Of a stretch of DNA of 64,000 nt, positions 1 through 8,394 are shown in pieces. The notes beneath the pieces were generated by a model that saw only the letters and a program-made list of their open reading frames with translations, was not told the origin of the DNA and searched no databases. The stretch's first letter is position 1; each line of letters opens with the position of its first letter. Source of the stretch: Kribbella monticola (GTDB lineage: Bacteria > Actinomycetota > Actinomycetes > Propionibacteriales > Kribbellaceae); NCBI RefSeq assembly GCF_003261635.1, contig NZ_QFXK01000010.1, positions 124,001 through 188,000 on the forward strand, given 5' to 3'. A program made the position numbers and the translations under genes.

Positions 1-140
1 ACCGGGCCCTTGGTCGCCAGCTTCGACAACATGAGGTCGACCGGGTTCCCCGGCATCAGCCGGGGAATCAGGAAATTCAGGGTCAGCGCGGCCCAGAGGG
101 CGGCGACGTAGAAGACCAGTTTTCGCAGTAGGTAGCGCAC
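1..140 (-). CDS. ABC transporter permease, N-terminal fragment
   Basis: The window edge cuts this gene, leaving about 46 N-terminal residues from a GTG start at 140. The visible protein begins VRYLLRKLVFYVAALWAALT and continues through a hydrophobic helix to a PRLMPGNPVD-like segment, the usual opening of DppB/OppB-type peptide-importer permeases. It starts about 18 bases after the stop of the binding-protein gene on the same strand, so the two are probably one operon importing a peptide or oligosaccharide. The family call rests on the N-terminus and the neighbour only. Confidence 0.75.
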   Translation of the reverse strand, partial: MRYLLRKLVFYVAALWAALTLNFLIPRLMPGNPVDLMLSKLATKGP

Positions 141-158
141 AGCGGTCGCCTGCGCTGC

Positions 159-1853
159 TCAGCCGGCGGGCGTGATCGTCTTGAGAACGATCCCGGCGTC
201 CCAGGCCTTCCAGGCCGCGGGCAGGACGTACAGGTTGTCCTTGGTCGGCCAGCCGGTCACGCGCGAGGTGTTGAACTCGGTGAGCATCGAGTTCACGTAG
301 ATCGGGATGTAGGGGAGCTGGTCGGAGATGACGGCCTGGATCTTGGCGAACTCAGCCTTCTGCGCGGCCTTGTCGGCCGTGCCTGCCGCCGCCGTGAGTG
401 CCGCGTCGACGGTCGGATTCGAGAACCGGGCGAAGTTGCCGGCCGTCGCCGTCTTGCCCACCGGCGCGGTGTTCACCGTCGCCAGCTTGCCGTTGTAGAC
501 GAAGTACGGGTTCGTGGACGCGCCGAGGCCGACGGAGTCCAGTGACAGCTGGAACTTGCCGTTGGTCTGCGCGGCGTTCCATTCGTTCCAGGAGACCTGG
601 CTCGGCTTGAGTTCGATGCCGGCCGCGGCCAGTTGCTGCTTGAGGGTGTCGTTGATCGAGATGTAGTCGCTCCAGCCGGTGACCGTCTGGATCGTCAGCG
701 AGAGCCGCTTGCCGGCCTTGGTCCGGATTCCGTCGCCGCCCTTGGTCCAGCCGGCGGCGTCGAGGATCTTGTTCGCCTCTGCGGCGTCGGCGGACTGCGG
801 AAGGGCGGCGGATCCGGACGAGGCGATCCAGTCGCGGTCACGATCGGGCAGCAGCAGGGTCGGCGATCCGACGCCCGCGACCCCGCCACCGGCGAGCTTG
901 GCGAGTTGTTCGCGGTTCATGGCGAGGTAGATCGCTTTGCGGACGGCGGGGTCGGTCTGCGGCCCGGTGCAACCGAGACCCGCGTTGGCACACGTCACGA
1001 TCAGGGTCGTCATCACCGGGGTGTTCACGTACGACAGGTTCTTGCCCGACTTGATGATGTTGTCGATGCCCGGCAGATAGGCGCTGGCCCAGTCGACCTT
1101 GCCCGCGACCAGCGCGGCGCTGGCGGCGTCCGCCGATTCGATCGGGATGTAGCGCACCTCCTTGATGGCGGGCTTGCCCTGCTCCCAGTACTGATCGTTC
1201 TTGGTGAGCACGAAGCTCTGCGGAGTGAACGACTTCAGCTTGAACGGACCGGTTCCAACCGGATTCTCGTTCAGGTTCGTCGTCGGGTCCTTGATGTCCT
1301 TCCAGATGTGCTCGGGCACGATCGCCTGGTTGGCCAGTACGGCGGGCTCCTGCATCAGCGATTTCGACTTGAAGGTCAGTACGGCGGTGTCGTCCGAGAC
1401 CGCCTTGGCCGTCGCGGCCAGGCCCGACGGATTGAGAGCGGGTGTCTTCGAGACGAGGTTGAAGGTGAACGCGACATCCTTCGCGGTGAAGGGCTGGCCA
1501 TCGTTCCACTTCACGCCCGGGCGGATCTTGATGGTGAGCTCGGTCCCGGCCGGGTTCCAGGAGAAGCCGCTGGCGAGCACCGGTGTCGGGTCCGACTGCT
1601 TGGCGAAGTTGTACCAGTACAGCGGCTCGTAGATGACGCCGAGCGTCGGCTGCAGCGCGGTGGTGCTGAACGGGTTGAAGTTCTTGGTGGTGATGGCGCC
1701 GGCGGCGATGGTGATCGAAGCATCCTTGGAGCCACCGGCTTGGTTGCCCGCGGCGTCGGAGCAGGCGGCGAGCAGGACTGCGGCAGCCGTTGCGGAGGCC
1801 GCTACCCCGAGCAGGCGGCGCATCCTCGTACGGTTCGTCGGGTTCCGGAGCAT
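159..1853 (-). CDS. ABC transporter substrate-binding lipoprotein (family 5)
   Basis: A 564-residue extracellular solute-binding protein. The N-terminus has a positively charged stretch, a hydrophobic run and a lipobox (VLLAAC, Cys about residue 31), so it should be a membrane-anchored lipoprotein. Motifs typical of the peptide/nickel (SBP_bac_5) family are visible: EPLYWYN, GVKWNDGQPFTAKDVAFTF and NPVGTGPFKL. Length is normal for the family. An AAGGA ribosome site precedes the ATG at 1853. The permease gene follows downstream, and a ROK repressor with a matching operator-like motif lies upstream. The ligand cannot be read from sequence; ROK and LacI-like neighbours favour a sugar or oligosaccharide. 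Confidence 0.9.
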   Translation of the reverse strand: MLRNPTNRTRMRRLLGVAASATAAAVLLAACSDAAGNQAGGSKDASITIAAGAITTKNFNPFSTTALQPTLGVIYEPLYWYNFAKQSDPTPVLASGFSWNPAGTELTIKIRPGVKWNDGQPFTAKDVAFTFNLVSKTPALNPSGLAATAKAVSDDTAVLTFKSKSLMQEPAVLANQAIVPEHIWKDIKDPTTNLNENPVGTGPFKLKSFTPQSFVLTKNDQYWEQGKPAIKEVRYIPIESADAASAALVAGKVDWASAYLPGIDNIIKSGKNLSYVNTPVMTTLIVTCANAGLGCTGPQTDPAVRKAIYLAMNREQLAKLAGGGVAGVGSPTLLLPDRDRDWIASSGSAALPQSADAAEANKILDAAGWTKGGDGIRTKAGKRLSLTIQTVTGWSDYISINDTLKQQLAAAGIELKPSQVSWNEWNAAQTNGKFQLSLDSVGLGASTNPYFVYNGKLATVNTAPVGKTATAGNFARFSNPTVDAALTAAAGTADKAAQKAEFAKIQAVISDQLPYIPIYVNSMLTEFNTSRVTGWPTKDNLYVLPAAWKAWDAGIVLKTITPAG

Positions 1854-1968
1854 TGGTTGATTCCTTTCCGGGAACGGTCGTTCCGCCCGGAGGGCGGGGC
1901 CTGCGGGGCATCACCTGACGCCACCAGGAGCACAGGAGATGAAGCGGTTAAGCTTCTTTGAGCGGGTA

Positions 1969-1989
1969 ACTTAGTTTGCCTAACAAACG
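1969..1989. promoter_or_regulatory. Operator-like inverted repeats upstream of the binding-protein gene
   Basis: Two overlapping perfect inverted repeats sit about 120 bases upstream of the importer start: TTAG-N5-CTAA (1971-1983) and GTTTG-N5-CAAAC (1974-1988). The core ACTTAGTT recurs upstream of the neighbouring ROK gene (3341-3348). ROK repressors bind AT-rich dyads of this kind, so this is the likely repressor site for the importer. Binding is inferred. Confidence 0.6.
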
Positions 1990-2111
1990 ATGCGCAAGGG
2001 TCTGACCGGTAACGGTTCGACAGCGGACGGTGAAGCCCGGCCGCGCGAGATGAAGCCGAGGGCGGCCGGCAGCGGGAGAGTGCCGGCTGGTGGTTCGGGT
2101 GGGTGTGGCGG

Positions 2112-3320
2112 CTAGGCCGTGACGGCGTGCTCGGATCTGAGCATCATCAGGGCGGCGCCGATCGCGGCGGCGTCGTGGCCCCGTTCGTCGAGGATCACCT
2201 CGGTGGTCACACTTCGGCCGAACGCCGAGCTCAGGATCCGCTCCTGCAGGATCGGCAGGTAGATCGTCCCGGCGACGGCGAAGGCCGGACCGGTCAGGAC
2301 CAGCACCTGTACGTCGTACATGTTGGTGATCGCCTGGGCGCCGAGCGCCAGCCACGCCGCGGAGTCCTTGATGATCGCCTCGGCCCGGGAGTCCCCGGTC
2401 AGCGCCAGCCGTGCGATGGCCGCGAAGGCCGCGATGCCGGTACGCCGGTGCGAGCCGAGGTCGAGCCCCGCCGCGCGGGCCTTCGCGATCACCGTGGCCG
2501 GCCCGGCGACCGCCTCGAGGCAGCCGGTGCTCCCGCACCAGCAGCGCGGACCGCCGATCTGGACACAGATGTGCCCGACCTCGCCGGCGTTGCCGTGGGC
2601 CCCCTGATAGATGCTGCCGTTGAGCCGCAGACCGGAGCCGATTCCTTCACTCATGAACAATGCGGCCATCACGGAGACGTCGTGGCGCGTGGTCAGCCGC
2701 GTCCCCGCGGCGGCAGCGGTCGCGTCGTTCTCGAGCAGCGCCGGCAGGCCGAGTCGCTCCTCCAGGCGACGATGCACCGGAAATCCCACCCAGCGTGCCA
2801 TCATCGGCGGAGCCGAGGCGACGCCGTTGTTGCGGATCAGCGGGCCGGGGCAGACGAAGCCGAGGCCGAGGACGAGAGTGGAGTCGATGCCCGCACGCTC
2901 GATCAGTTCGCCGGTCTGGGTCGCGATCCGCTCGACGACCTCCTCGGGGTCGCTGTCCTCGCCCGGCCCGTCCCGCCGCCAGCGGGCCAGGATTCCGCCG
3001 GCATAGTCGACCAGGACGTAGGTGAGACTGTCGTAGCTCAGATGGACACCGATGACGTACCGGGCTGCCGATCTGATCTGCAGCAAGGTCCGTGGCTTGC
3101 CGCCGGTGGACGTGCCGCGGCCGGCCTCGCCGACCAGGCCGTCGTCGATCAGGCGGCGGACGAGAGCCGTGACCGAGGGCGCGGTGAGACCGGTGATCTG
3201 GGTGAGCTCGACCCGGCTGAGGGTGCCCGCGGAACGGATGCTGTCCAGAATGAGGGCACGGCTGCTCGTCGGCGCCGGTTCGTAGCCCGGTGCTCGCGAG
3301 GAGTCACTGCCCTGCTGCAT
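2112..3320 (-). CDS. ROK family transcriptional repressor
   Basis: 402 residues from the ATG at 3320 (MQQGSDSSRAPGYEPAP). An N-terminal winged helix (LSRVELTQITGLTAPSVTAL, about 40-60) is followed by a ROK sugar-kinase-like domain with GIGSGLRLNGSIYQGAHGNA and a zinc-binding-type run CWCGSTGCLE. This is the NagC/XylR-type layout: a sugar-responsive repressor. The same frame stays open far upstream, but the divergent gene at 3393 and the 72-base intergenic region make 3320 the sensible start. It probably controls the solute importer and itself through the shared ACTTAGTT motif. Confidence 0.88.
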   Translation of the reverse strand: MQQGSDSSRAPGYEPAPTSSRALILDSIRSAGTLSRVELTQITGLTAPSVTALVRRLIDDGLVGEAGRGTSTGGKPRTLLQIRSAARYVIGVHLSYDSLTYVLVDYAGGILARWRRDGPGEDSDPEEVVERIATQTGELIERAGIDSTLVLGLGFVCPGPLIRNNGVASAPPMMARWVGFPVHRRLEERLGLPALLENDATAAAAGTRLTTRHDVSVMAALFMSEGIGSGLRLNGSIYQGAHGNAGEVGHICVQIGGPRCWCGSTGCLEAVAGPATVIAKARAAGLDLGSHRRTGIAAFAAIARLALTGDSRAEAIIKDSAAWLALGAQAITNMYDVQVLVLTGPAFAVAGTIYLPILQERILSSAFGRSVTTEVILDERGHDAAAIGAALMMLRSEHAVTA

Positions 3321-3340
3321 GAGGTCCGCCCGTCTTGCCG

Positions 3341-3360
3341 ACTTAGTTAGATCTGTGAAT
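3341..3360. promoter_or_regulatory. Half-operator shared with the importer promoter
   Basis: The 72-base divergent region between the ROK gene and the LacI-like gene contains ACTTAGTTAGATCTGTGAAT. Its first eight bases match the importer operator-like motif at 1969-1976. It is placed to allow autoregulation of the ROK gene. The second half-site is not an obvious match. Confidence 0.4.
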
Positions 3361-3392
3361 ATAGTGCCAACGGTTACCCAGGAGGGCAGTTT

Positions 3393-4244
3393 ATGCAGCA
3401 GGTGAGGGCTCGGGATCGCGTCGTCGGGCTGGCGCTGGTCCGTGCCGGCCGGGTGCTCGGCCTGGAACCGTTCATGGCCGACCTCAGTCAAGGCATCGAG
3501 GAGTACTTCGCCGGCCGGAACTGCAGCCTGCTGATCGAGTTCACCGCGGAGGTCGCCGGCGAGATCGACATCTGGCATCGGTGGGCGGCCCGCGGCCTCG
3601 TCGACGCCATCGTCCTGGTGGACCTCCGCATCGGCGATCCGCGGCTGGCCGAACTGGAAGACCTGCGGGTGCCGGCCGTCCTGCTCGGCGGTCCGGAGTT
3701 GCAGGTTCCGATCACCACGGTGCAGGTCGACAACGCGGAGGGCGCCCGGGCAGCGGTTCGCGCGCTCGCCGATCTCGGTCATGACGACATCGCCCGAGTC
3801 AGCGGTCCGCGCGACATGGCCCACTGCAAGGCCCGCGACGACGCGTTCATGGCAACCTGCGAAGAGCGGGGCATCCAGGGGACGGTCGTCGAAGGGGACT
3901 ACTCCGAAGACTCCGGCCGGGCGGCAACCCGGCAACTGCTCACCGGCCGCCGGATCCCGACCGCTGTTGTCTACGACAACGACCTGATGGCGGTCGGCGG
4001 CCTCGCGGTCGCCAGGGAGCTGGGCGTCGAGATTCCCGGCCAGTTGTCCGTCATCGCCTGGGACGACACCGCGGTCGCCCGGCTCGCCCATCCTGCGCTG
4101 AGCGTCGTCACCGTCGATGTCCACGGCCTCGGAATCGTCGTCGGCCAGGCCGTTCTCGCCGCGATGGACGGCGCCGCGACCACGACGTACGAGGTGCCGA
4201 AACCTACGATCCGGCTGGCTCAGTCCACCGCCGTCAGGAAGTGA
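3393..4244 (+). CDS. LacI/GalR-type sugar-binding domain protein lacking a DNA-binding domain
   Basis: 283 residues resembling the effector domain of LacI/GalR regulators (periplasmic-binding type I fold). It opens VVGLALVRAGRVLGLEPFMADL and contains TTVQVDNAEGARAAVRAL, LGHDDIARVSGP, PTAVVYDNDLMAVGG and SVIAWDDTAVARLAHPALS, all typical of that domain. The usual N-terminal helix-turn-helix of about 60 residues is absent. The start is well fixed by GGAGG at 3381-3385, seven bases before the ATG, and no helix-turn-helix is visible upstream. It may be a cytoplasmic sugar sensor working through another protein, or a decayed regulator. Confidence 0.8.
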   Translation: MQQVRARDRVVGLALVRAGRVLGLEPFMADLSQGIEEYFAGRNCSLLIEFTAEVAGEIDIWHRWAARGLVDAIVLVDLRIGDPRLAELEDLRVPAVLLGGPELQVPITTVQVDNAEGARAAVRALADLGHDDIARVSGPRDMAHCKARDDAFMATCEERGIQGTVVEGDYSEDSGRAATRQLLTGRRIPTAVVYDNDLMAVGGLAVARELGVEIPGQLSVIAWDDTAVARLAHPALSVVTVDVHGLGIVVGQAVLAAMDGAATTTYEVPKPTIRLAQSTAVRK

Positions 4245-4269
4245 AAGAGGCGGCGCCTCTGCCCGGTGG

Positions 4270-4842
4270 TCAGTCTTGGCGGGGGAGTAGGTGGGCCTTG
4301 AGGGAGGCGCGGGCGCGGCTGATGCGGGACTTGACGGTGCCGACCGGAATCCCGACCTGGTCGGCGATCTCGTCGTAGCTGAGCTCGTAGATGTCGCGCA
4401 GCATCACCGAGGTGACCGTCTCGGGCAGGTCCGTCTCCAACTGTTCCAGCGCGTCCAGCAGGTCCAGCCGGGTGCCGGCCACGACGCTGGTCGTGCGCGG
4501 ATCGGGCCGGTCGTACCTGGCCGGGCGGTCGTCGTCCTGCCAGGCTGCGGTGTTCTCGACCGCGCGGCGCTTCAGGCGCCGGTAGGTCTCGCGCGCGGCG
4601 TTCGAGGCGACCACGTGAACCCAGGTGGAGAACCGGCTCCGGCCGGAGAAGGTGCCGATCTTCGTGGCGATCGCCAGCAGCGCGTCCTGGCAGGCGTCCT
4701 CGGCGTCGGCGCGATGCGGCAGCACCCGTTGGCAGATCCGCATCACCTGCGGCTGCACCTGGCGGATGAGCTCGTCCAGCAGAGCGGGATCCTGCGCAGC
4801 GCGCCGGGCCAGTTCGTCGAGCGCGTCCGCGTCGTTCGCCAT
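4270..4842 (-). CDS. ECF-type RNA polymerase sigma factor
   Basis: 190 residues from ATG 4842 (an in-frame ATG at 4854 would add four). Region 2 is visible as ADAEDACQDALLAIATKI followed by FSTWVHVVASNAARETYRR. Region 4 is LRDIYELSYDEIADQVGIPV with GTVKSRISRARASLKAHL. It should direct RNA polymerase to a specific promoter set. No anti-sigma gene is adjacent; the divergent neighbour is a membrane Ser/Thr kinase whose start is only 21 bases away, so the promoters overlap. No ribosome site is seen, and a TATGCT -10-like element ends 7 bases before the ATG, suggesting a leaderless mRNA. Confidence 0.9.
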   Translation of the reverse strand: MANDADALDELARRAAQDPALLDELIRQVQPQVMRICQRVLPHRADAEDACQDALLAIATKIGTFSGRSRFSTWVHVVASNAARETYRRLKRRAVENTAAWQDDDRPARYDRPDPRTTSVVAGTRLDLLDALEQLETDLPETVTSVMLRDIYELSYDEIADQVGIPVGTVKSRISRARASLKAHLLPRQD

Positions 4843-4863
4843 GGCGTTGAGCATAATGACGCC

Positions 4864-6225
4864 ATGGTCCAGCCCTCCCACTTCGGCCGCTACGCGGTGA
4901 TCCGACGGCTCGGCAGCGGTGGTTTCGCCGCTGTGTGGCTCGCCCGGGACGAAGAGCTGGACGCCGAGGTCGCCGTCAAGGTGCTGGCGGAGCACTGGGT
5001 CGACGATCTCGACGTACGCCGACGCTTCGTCGAGGAAGGCCGCTTCCTGCGCAAGGTCGAGTCGCCGTACGTCGTCGGCGTACACGACACCGGCACCACC
5101 GACGACGACCGGCCGTACCTCGTGCTCACCTACGCCGATCGCGGCACGCTGGCCGACCGGATCAAGGCCGGTCCACTGCCGCTGACCGACACCGTGGAGC
5201 TGATCGGCAACGTCAGCACCGGCCTGCAGGAACTGCACGACCGCGGTGTTCTGCATCGCGACGTGAAGCCGGAGAACGTCCTCTTCCGCAGTACGCCGAC
5301 AGGGGAGCGGGCGATGCTCGGCGACCTGGGGCTGGGCAAGTCTCTCGACGCGGTGTCGCGAGTGACGATGCCGGGCGGTACGCCGGCCTATGTCGCGCCG
5401 GAGCAGGTGCGCGGCGACGTACTGGATCCGCGTGCCGACCTGTACGCGTTGGCCGCGGTCACCTATGCCGCGCTGGCCGGCCAACCGCCGTACGGCGCGA
5501 CCACTCTGGCTGCGGTGCTTGCCGTGGAGGGGCCGCCGGCCTCGTTGCGGACGGTCCGCGACGATGTTCCTGCCGAGGTGGACGCGGTCATCCTGCGCGG
5601 GTTGAGCCAGGACCGGGAGCAACGGTGGCCGGACGTGCGGTCGTTCGCCGTGGCGTTGCGGGCGGCTGCTCTGGTTCCTGCGACTGTGCGTCGTCCTTCG
5701 GTGCGACCGTGGGTGGCCGCCACGATCGCGGCGGCCGTGCTCGGGAGCGCGGGTGGCTACTTGGGCTGGCAGTACGGCGTACAGCGTCAGCGGGTGCGAG
5801 TTGTGGACCAGCAGCAGGTGCTGTCGGTCGAGTTGCCGCGCAGTTGGGCGCGTACTCGGGCCGGCGAGGGCTGGCGGCCGCAGGGATCGACGAACACGTT
5901 GCCTGGCCTACTGGTGAGCGCCGACAACGACTCGTGGAGCAAGGCCGACAGGAAGGTGCCGGGTGTCTTCGCCGGGGTACTGCCACCCGGCGAGCTGCCT
6001 AGCGCTGCTGGATTCCCAGTTCCGACGGGCTGCACGGTGTCGTCCGACTGGGTCGACAAGCCCTCCGTGGCGACGGCGAAGTACGTGGGCTGCCCGGCCG
6101 GCATGACGACGTACGAGCGGGTGAAGGAGATTCGCGGCGCGCTGGTACGCATCCAGGTGCGTGCCGAGGACGATGCACAGGCTCAGCGAGTGCTCGACTC
6201 GGTCGACTACACGCCAACAAAATAA
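4864..6225 (+). CDS. Membrane Ser/Thr protein kinase (PknB-like)
   Basis: 453 residues. The N-terminal Hanks-type kinase domain (about 1-270) has the glycine loop GSGGFAAVW, the VAVK lysine, HRDVKPENVLF and an APE segment (YVAPEQV). A single transmembrane helix follows (about 280-305, WVAATIAAAVLGSAGGYLGW). The remaining 150 or so residues are extracytoplasmic and match no domain I know; there are no PASTA repeats. The ATG at 4864 has no ribosome site, and a CATAAT -10-like hexamer lies at 4852-4857, so translation may be leaderless. Divergent from the ECF sigma gene; probably a sensor kinase, substrate unknown. Confidence 0.88.
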   Translation: MVQPSHFGRYAVIRRLGSGGFAAVWLARDEELDAEVAVKVLAEHWVDDLDVRRRFVEEGRFLRKVESPYVVGVHDTGTTDDDRPYLVLTYADRGTLADRIKAGPLPLTDTVELIGNVSTGLQELHDRGVLHRDVKPENVLFRSTPTGERAMLGDLGLGKSLDAVSRVTMPGGTPAYVAPEQVRGDVLDPRADLYALAAVTYAALAGQPPYGATTLAAVLAVEGPPASLRTVRDDVPAEVDAVILRGLSQDREQRWPDVRSFAVALRAAALVPATVRRPSVRPWVAATIAAAVLGSAGGYLGWQYGVQRQRVRVVDQQQVLSVELPRSWARTRAGEGWRPQGSTNTLPGLLVSADNDSWSKADRKVPGVFAGVLPPGELPSAAGFPVPTGCTVSSDWVDKPSVATAKYVGCPAGMTTYERVKEIRGALVRIQVRAEDDAQAQRVLDSVDYTPTK

Positions 6226-6266
6226 GGCGATGCGGCCTCCTCTGCTGTAGAGGAGGCCGCACCGCC
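6226..6266. terminator. Bidirectional hairpin terminator
   Basis: A perfect 13-bp stem (TGCGGCCTCCTCT, 6231-6243, with its complement at 6249-6261) closes a 5-base loop and is extended by GGCG/CGCC after one mismatch. It starts directly after the kinase stop and ends 10 bases from the stop of the convergent gene, so it can terminate both. Confidence 0.85.
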
Positions 6267-6275
6267 TTCGGTGGG

Positions 6276-7466
6276 TCAGTGGCCGAGCTGGTACGGCCGG
6301 TTGTTGCTCTCGCCGGTGCCCTTCTTCAACGGAGCGGCCAGCTCGCAGGTGCCGGTCTTCGGTTCGCAGCGGGCGATCGCGGTCCGGCCGCTTTGCTCGG
6401 CGAGCACCAGCACGTGGCCGGTGTCCTCCATCACAGTGGAGATGATCGCGACCTCGGAACCGCCCGACCACTCACGGATCGCCTTGCCTGTCTTGAGATC
6501 CAGCGCCGCGAACAGGCCGTCGCCGTACCCGTCGCGGTACGCCGGTCCGCCGAGTGCGAAGTCGCTTCCACTCCGCAGTTCGTCGACCGCATAGGTGCAC
6601 GTCGTCCAGCGCTTGCCGGCCGAGGCCAGGTCGACGAGCGCGGTGCAGCTACCGTCGTTGGCCTGCGAAACGATTGACGCCGCGAGCTGGAGGTCCGAAG
6701 ACACCGCGGACGGCGACGGTGCGGCACTGATCGCCTTCGGCGCAGTGTCGCCGGCGATCCACTTGTAGAGGGTCTGCTTGCCGCTCTTGGACAACGCGCT
6801 GAAGTAGACCTCGCTGCCCTGGACCGCGTGCACGACCGGCCCGTGCTCGCCGGTGCGCTGCAGCGAGTACTTCGTGCCGCTGGCGTTGTCGCGCCAGACC
6901 AGCGTGAAACGGGCGAGCTCCGTGCCGTCCGCGGCAGTCGGCTGAACGGCGTACGCGCTGGTCGTCTGATCAGTCGACGACAGCACAGAGCTGACGTCGC
7001 TGACGGACTCCCGGCGCGAGCCGCCGGTCCATGTGGTGAGCACGCCCTTCCCGTCGTCCTTCGGACTGTGCAGGACGAGAGCGCTGTCGGTCCCTGCTCT
7101 CGCAACGTCCCAGACCGGGCCGTCCGAGCTCGGCAAGGTGAACTGGGTTTGGCCGAAGCGCACGGTACGACCATCGACGTACGCCGTACTCGGTGCTGCT
7201 CCTTGCTTCAGCTTGCCGAGATCGAGCGTGAGTTTGACCGGCTTGCTCGCCGCCGAGGTGGTCGAGCTCGACGGTTTGCCCGACGTCGTCGACGTGGTTG
7301 GCTTCGTCGGCGCGGGGTGGCTCACGCTGTCGATCGGCTTGACGCCGCCCCCACCGGATGCCGCCGCAAGCGTCGGCGTCTGCTGCGCGGCAACCAGCGC
7401 GCCCGCAACCACGGCAGCAACCGAAACCCCCGTTACCAGGCCGGCCAGCTTGATATTCCGATTCAT
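6276..7466 (-). CDS. Secreted or membrane-anchored protein of unknown function
   Basis: 396 residues. It begins MNRNIKLAGLVTGVSVAAVV, one hydrophobic N-terminal segment that may be a signal peptide or anchor, followed by a Ser/Thr/Pro/Lys-rich linker (about 50-80) as in cell-wall-spanning proteins. The rest is rich in beta-strand-like repeats (VWDVARAGTDSALVLHSPKD, VYFSALSKSGKQTLYKW) that could form a beta-propeller-like exported domain. Two Cys pairs near the C-terminus may be disulfides. No catalytic motif seen. It shares a terminator with the convergent kinase gene but not a transcript. Confidence 0.75.
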   Translation of the reverse strand: MNRNIKLAGLVTGVSVAAVVAGALVAAQQTPTLAAASGGGGVKPIDSVSHPAPTKPTTSTTSGKPSSSTTSAASKPVKLTLDLGKLKQGAAPSTAYVDGRTVRFGQTQFTLPSSDGPVWDVARAGTDSALVLHSPKDDGKGVLTTWTGGSRRESVSDVSSVLSSTDQTTSAYAVQPTAADGTELARFTLVWRDNASGTKYSLQRTGEHGPVVHAVQGSEVYFSALSKSGKQTLYKWIAGDTAPKAISAAPSPSAVSSDLQLAASIVSQANDGSCTALVDLASAGKRWTTCTYAVDELRSGSDFALGGPAYRDGYGDGLFAALDLKTGKAIREWSGGSEVAIISTVMEDTGHVLVLAEQSGRTAIARCEPKTGTCELAAPLKKGTGESNNRPYQLGH

Positions 7467-7576
7467 GATGCCCTCCGAATAAGCCCTCAGTGTGTCCTAC
7501 CGACAGGCTTTGATGGTCAACCGACCCGATCGGTTCACGAGACGAGGGCGCCGGGAGCGGCGTACGGCGTAGGTGG

Positions 7577-8134
7577 TCAGGTTGAGCGGTTGGTGAGGCG
7601 GTCGCGGAGGCGGTCGACCAGGCCTACGCCGGGGCCTACGAGTTTGTGGAAGAGTTCGGAGTTCGGCGCCGACGGGTGCGGTCTGGTGGGTGCGACCTTC
7701 TTGGCCAGTTCGACCTTCTCCTTCAGGTCGATCAGCTTGGCGGCCGGGATGTGGGCTCGCAGCTGGGGGAACTGGTCGGCCTCCTCGTCCCGCACATGGT
7801 CGAGCAGCACCTGCCGAAGGTTGCCGAAGGCAACGTCGAACTCGGCGCTGCCGGTGTCCGCCCCCTCGAGTTGCTTCATCAGCTGCTCGAGTTCCTTGTG
7901 TTCCTGGGTGTCGTGCTCGACGGCCTGATCGCCGTTCGGGAGGTGGTCGCGCATCGCGGGGTAGACGAACATCTCCTCGGCGACCGAGTGCCGTACCAGT
8001 TCGGCGATCAACTGGTCGGTCAGATCGCGGCGCTGCTCGGCATCGGCGGTCGAGGTGATCTGCGCGACGAGTTCCTCGGCCTCGCGGTGGTCGGTGGTGA
8101 GGACGTCGATCACGTCCGGATCGGTGGCAGTCAT
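7577..8134 (-). CDS. Hemerythrin HHE-domain protein
   Basis: 185 residues from ATG 8134, preceded by GAGGAG. The HHE cation-binding domain spans about 5-145. Its histidine and acidic ligands appear in order in TTDHREAEELV, ELVRHSVAEEMFVYPAM, HDTQEHKELEQLM and LDHVRDEEADQFPQL. Such four-helix proteins bind a di-iron centre and are linked to oxygen, nitric oxide or iron sensing and storage. The C-terminal 40 residues are a basic Pro-containing tail. It appears monocistronic. Confidence 0.88.
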   Translation of the reverse strand: MTATDPDVIDVLTTDHREAEELVAQITSTADAEQRRDLTDQLIAELVRHSVAEEMFVYPAMRDHLPNGDQAVEHDTQEHKELEQLMKQLEGADTGSAEFDVAFGNLRQVLLDHVRDEEADQFPQLRAHIPAAKLIDLKEKVELAKKVAPTRPHPSAPNSELFHKLVGPGVGLVDRLRDRLTNRST

Positions 8135-8184
8135 GAACTCCTCCTCGGGGTGACAGTGATCCCTGCGGGTACCCCGATCGAACC

Positions 8185-8230
8185 GCCGTACACGCCGTCC
8201 CGCCGAAGCCGTACACGCCGTCCCGCCGAA
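8185..8230. repeat. Tandem 23-bp direct repeat, two copies
   Basis: The 23-base unit GCCGTACACGCCGTCCCGCC plus GAA occurs twice without a break (8185-8207 and 8208-8230), in the region upstream of the hemerythrin gene. The second copy overlaps a hairpin at 8218-8240, so the duplication may have grown from one arm of it. Confidence 0.85.
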
Positions 8231-8240
8231 GCCGGGACGG
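8218..8240. terminator. Short perfect hairpin
   Basis: CCGTCCCG (8218-8225) pairs perfectly with CGGGACGG (8233-8240) around a 7-base loop. It lies about 80 bases upstream of the hemerythrin start and 155 bases past the TetR stop. It may act as a terminator or as a 5' leader structure; which is unclear. Confidence 0.5.
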
Positions 8241-8358
8241 ATTCCTCGGCGAATTGGGAATCGGCTCCTTGGTGGGCCGATCGACCTGACCCTGGCCAAC
8301 CCGCTCGGCCACTCGAACCGCTACCTCCGCAAAGATCTCTGAGTCACGCGCCAGCTGG

Positions 8359-8387
8359 CGACAACTGTTGCTGCTGGCAACTTGTCG
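8359..8387. terminator. Hairpin just past the TetR stop
   Basis: CGACAA-CT-GTTGC (8359-8371) pairs with GCAAC-TT-GTCG (8377-8387), with small internal irregularities, immediately downstream of the TetR gene on the minus strand. A probable terminator without a clear U-tract. Its core GTTGCTGCTGGCAA recurs, inverted, upstream of the SDR gene at 10765-10778. Confidence 0.45.
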
Positions 8388-8394
8388 GACTGCT

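Noticed and set aside
633..1961. Long plus-strand open frame opposite the binding-protein gene
   Set aside because: Arg/Gly-rich shadow frame created by GC-biased codons of the true minus-strand gene; no domain or ribosome site.
3321..4124. Upstream extension of the ROK reading frame
   Set aside because: It runs antisense through the LacI-like gene and adds no family sequence; the ATG at 3320 gives the normal ROK length.
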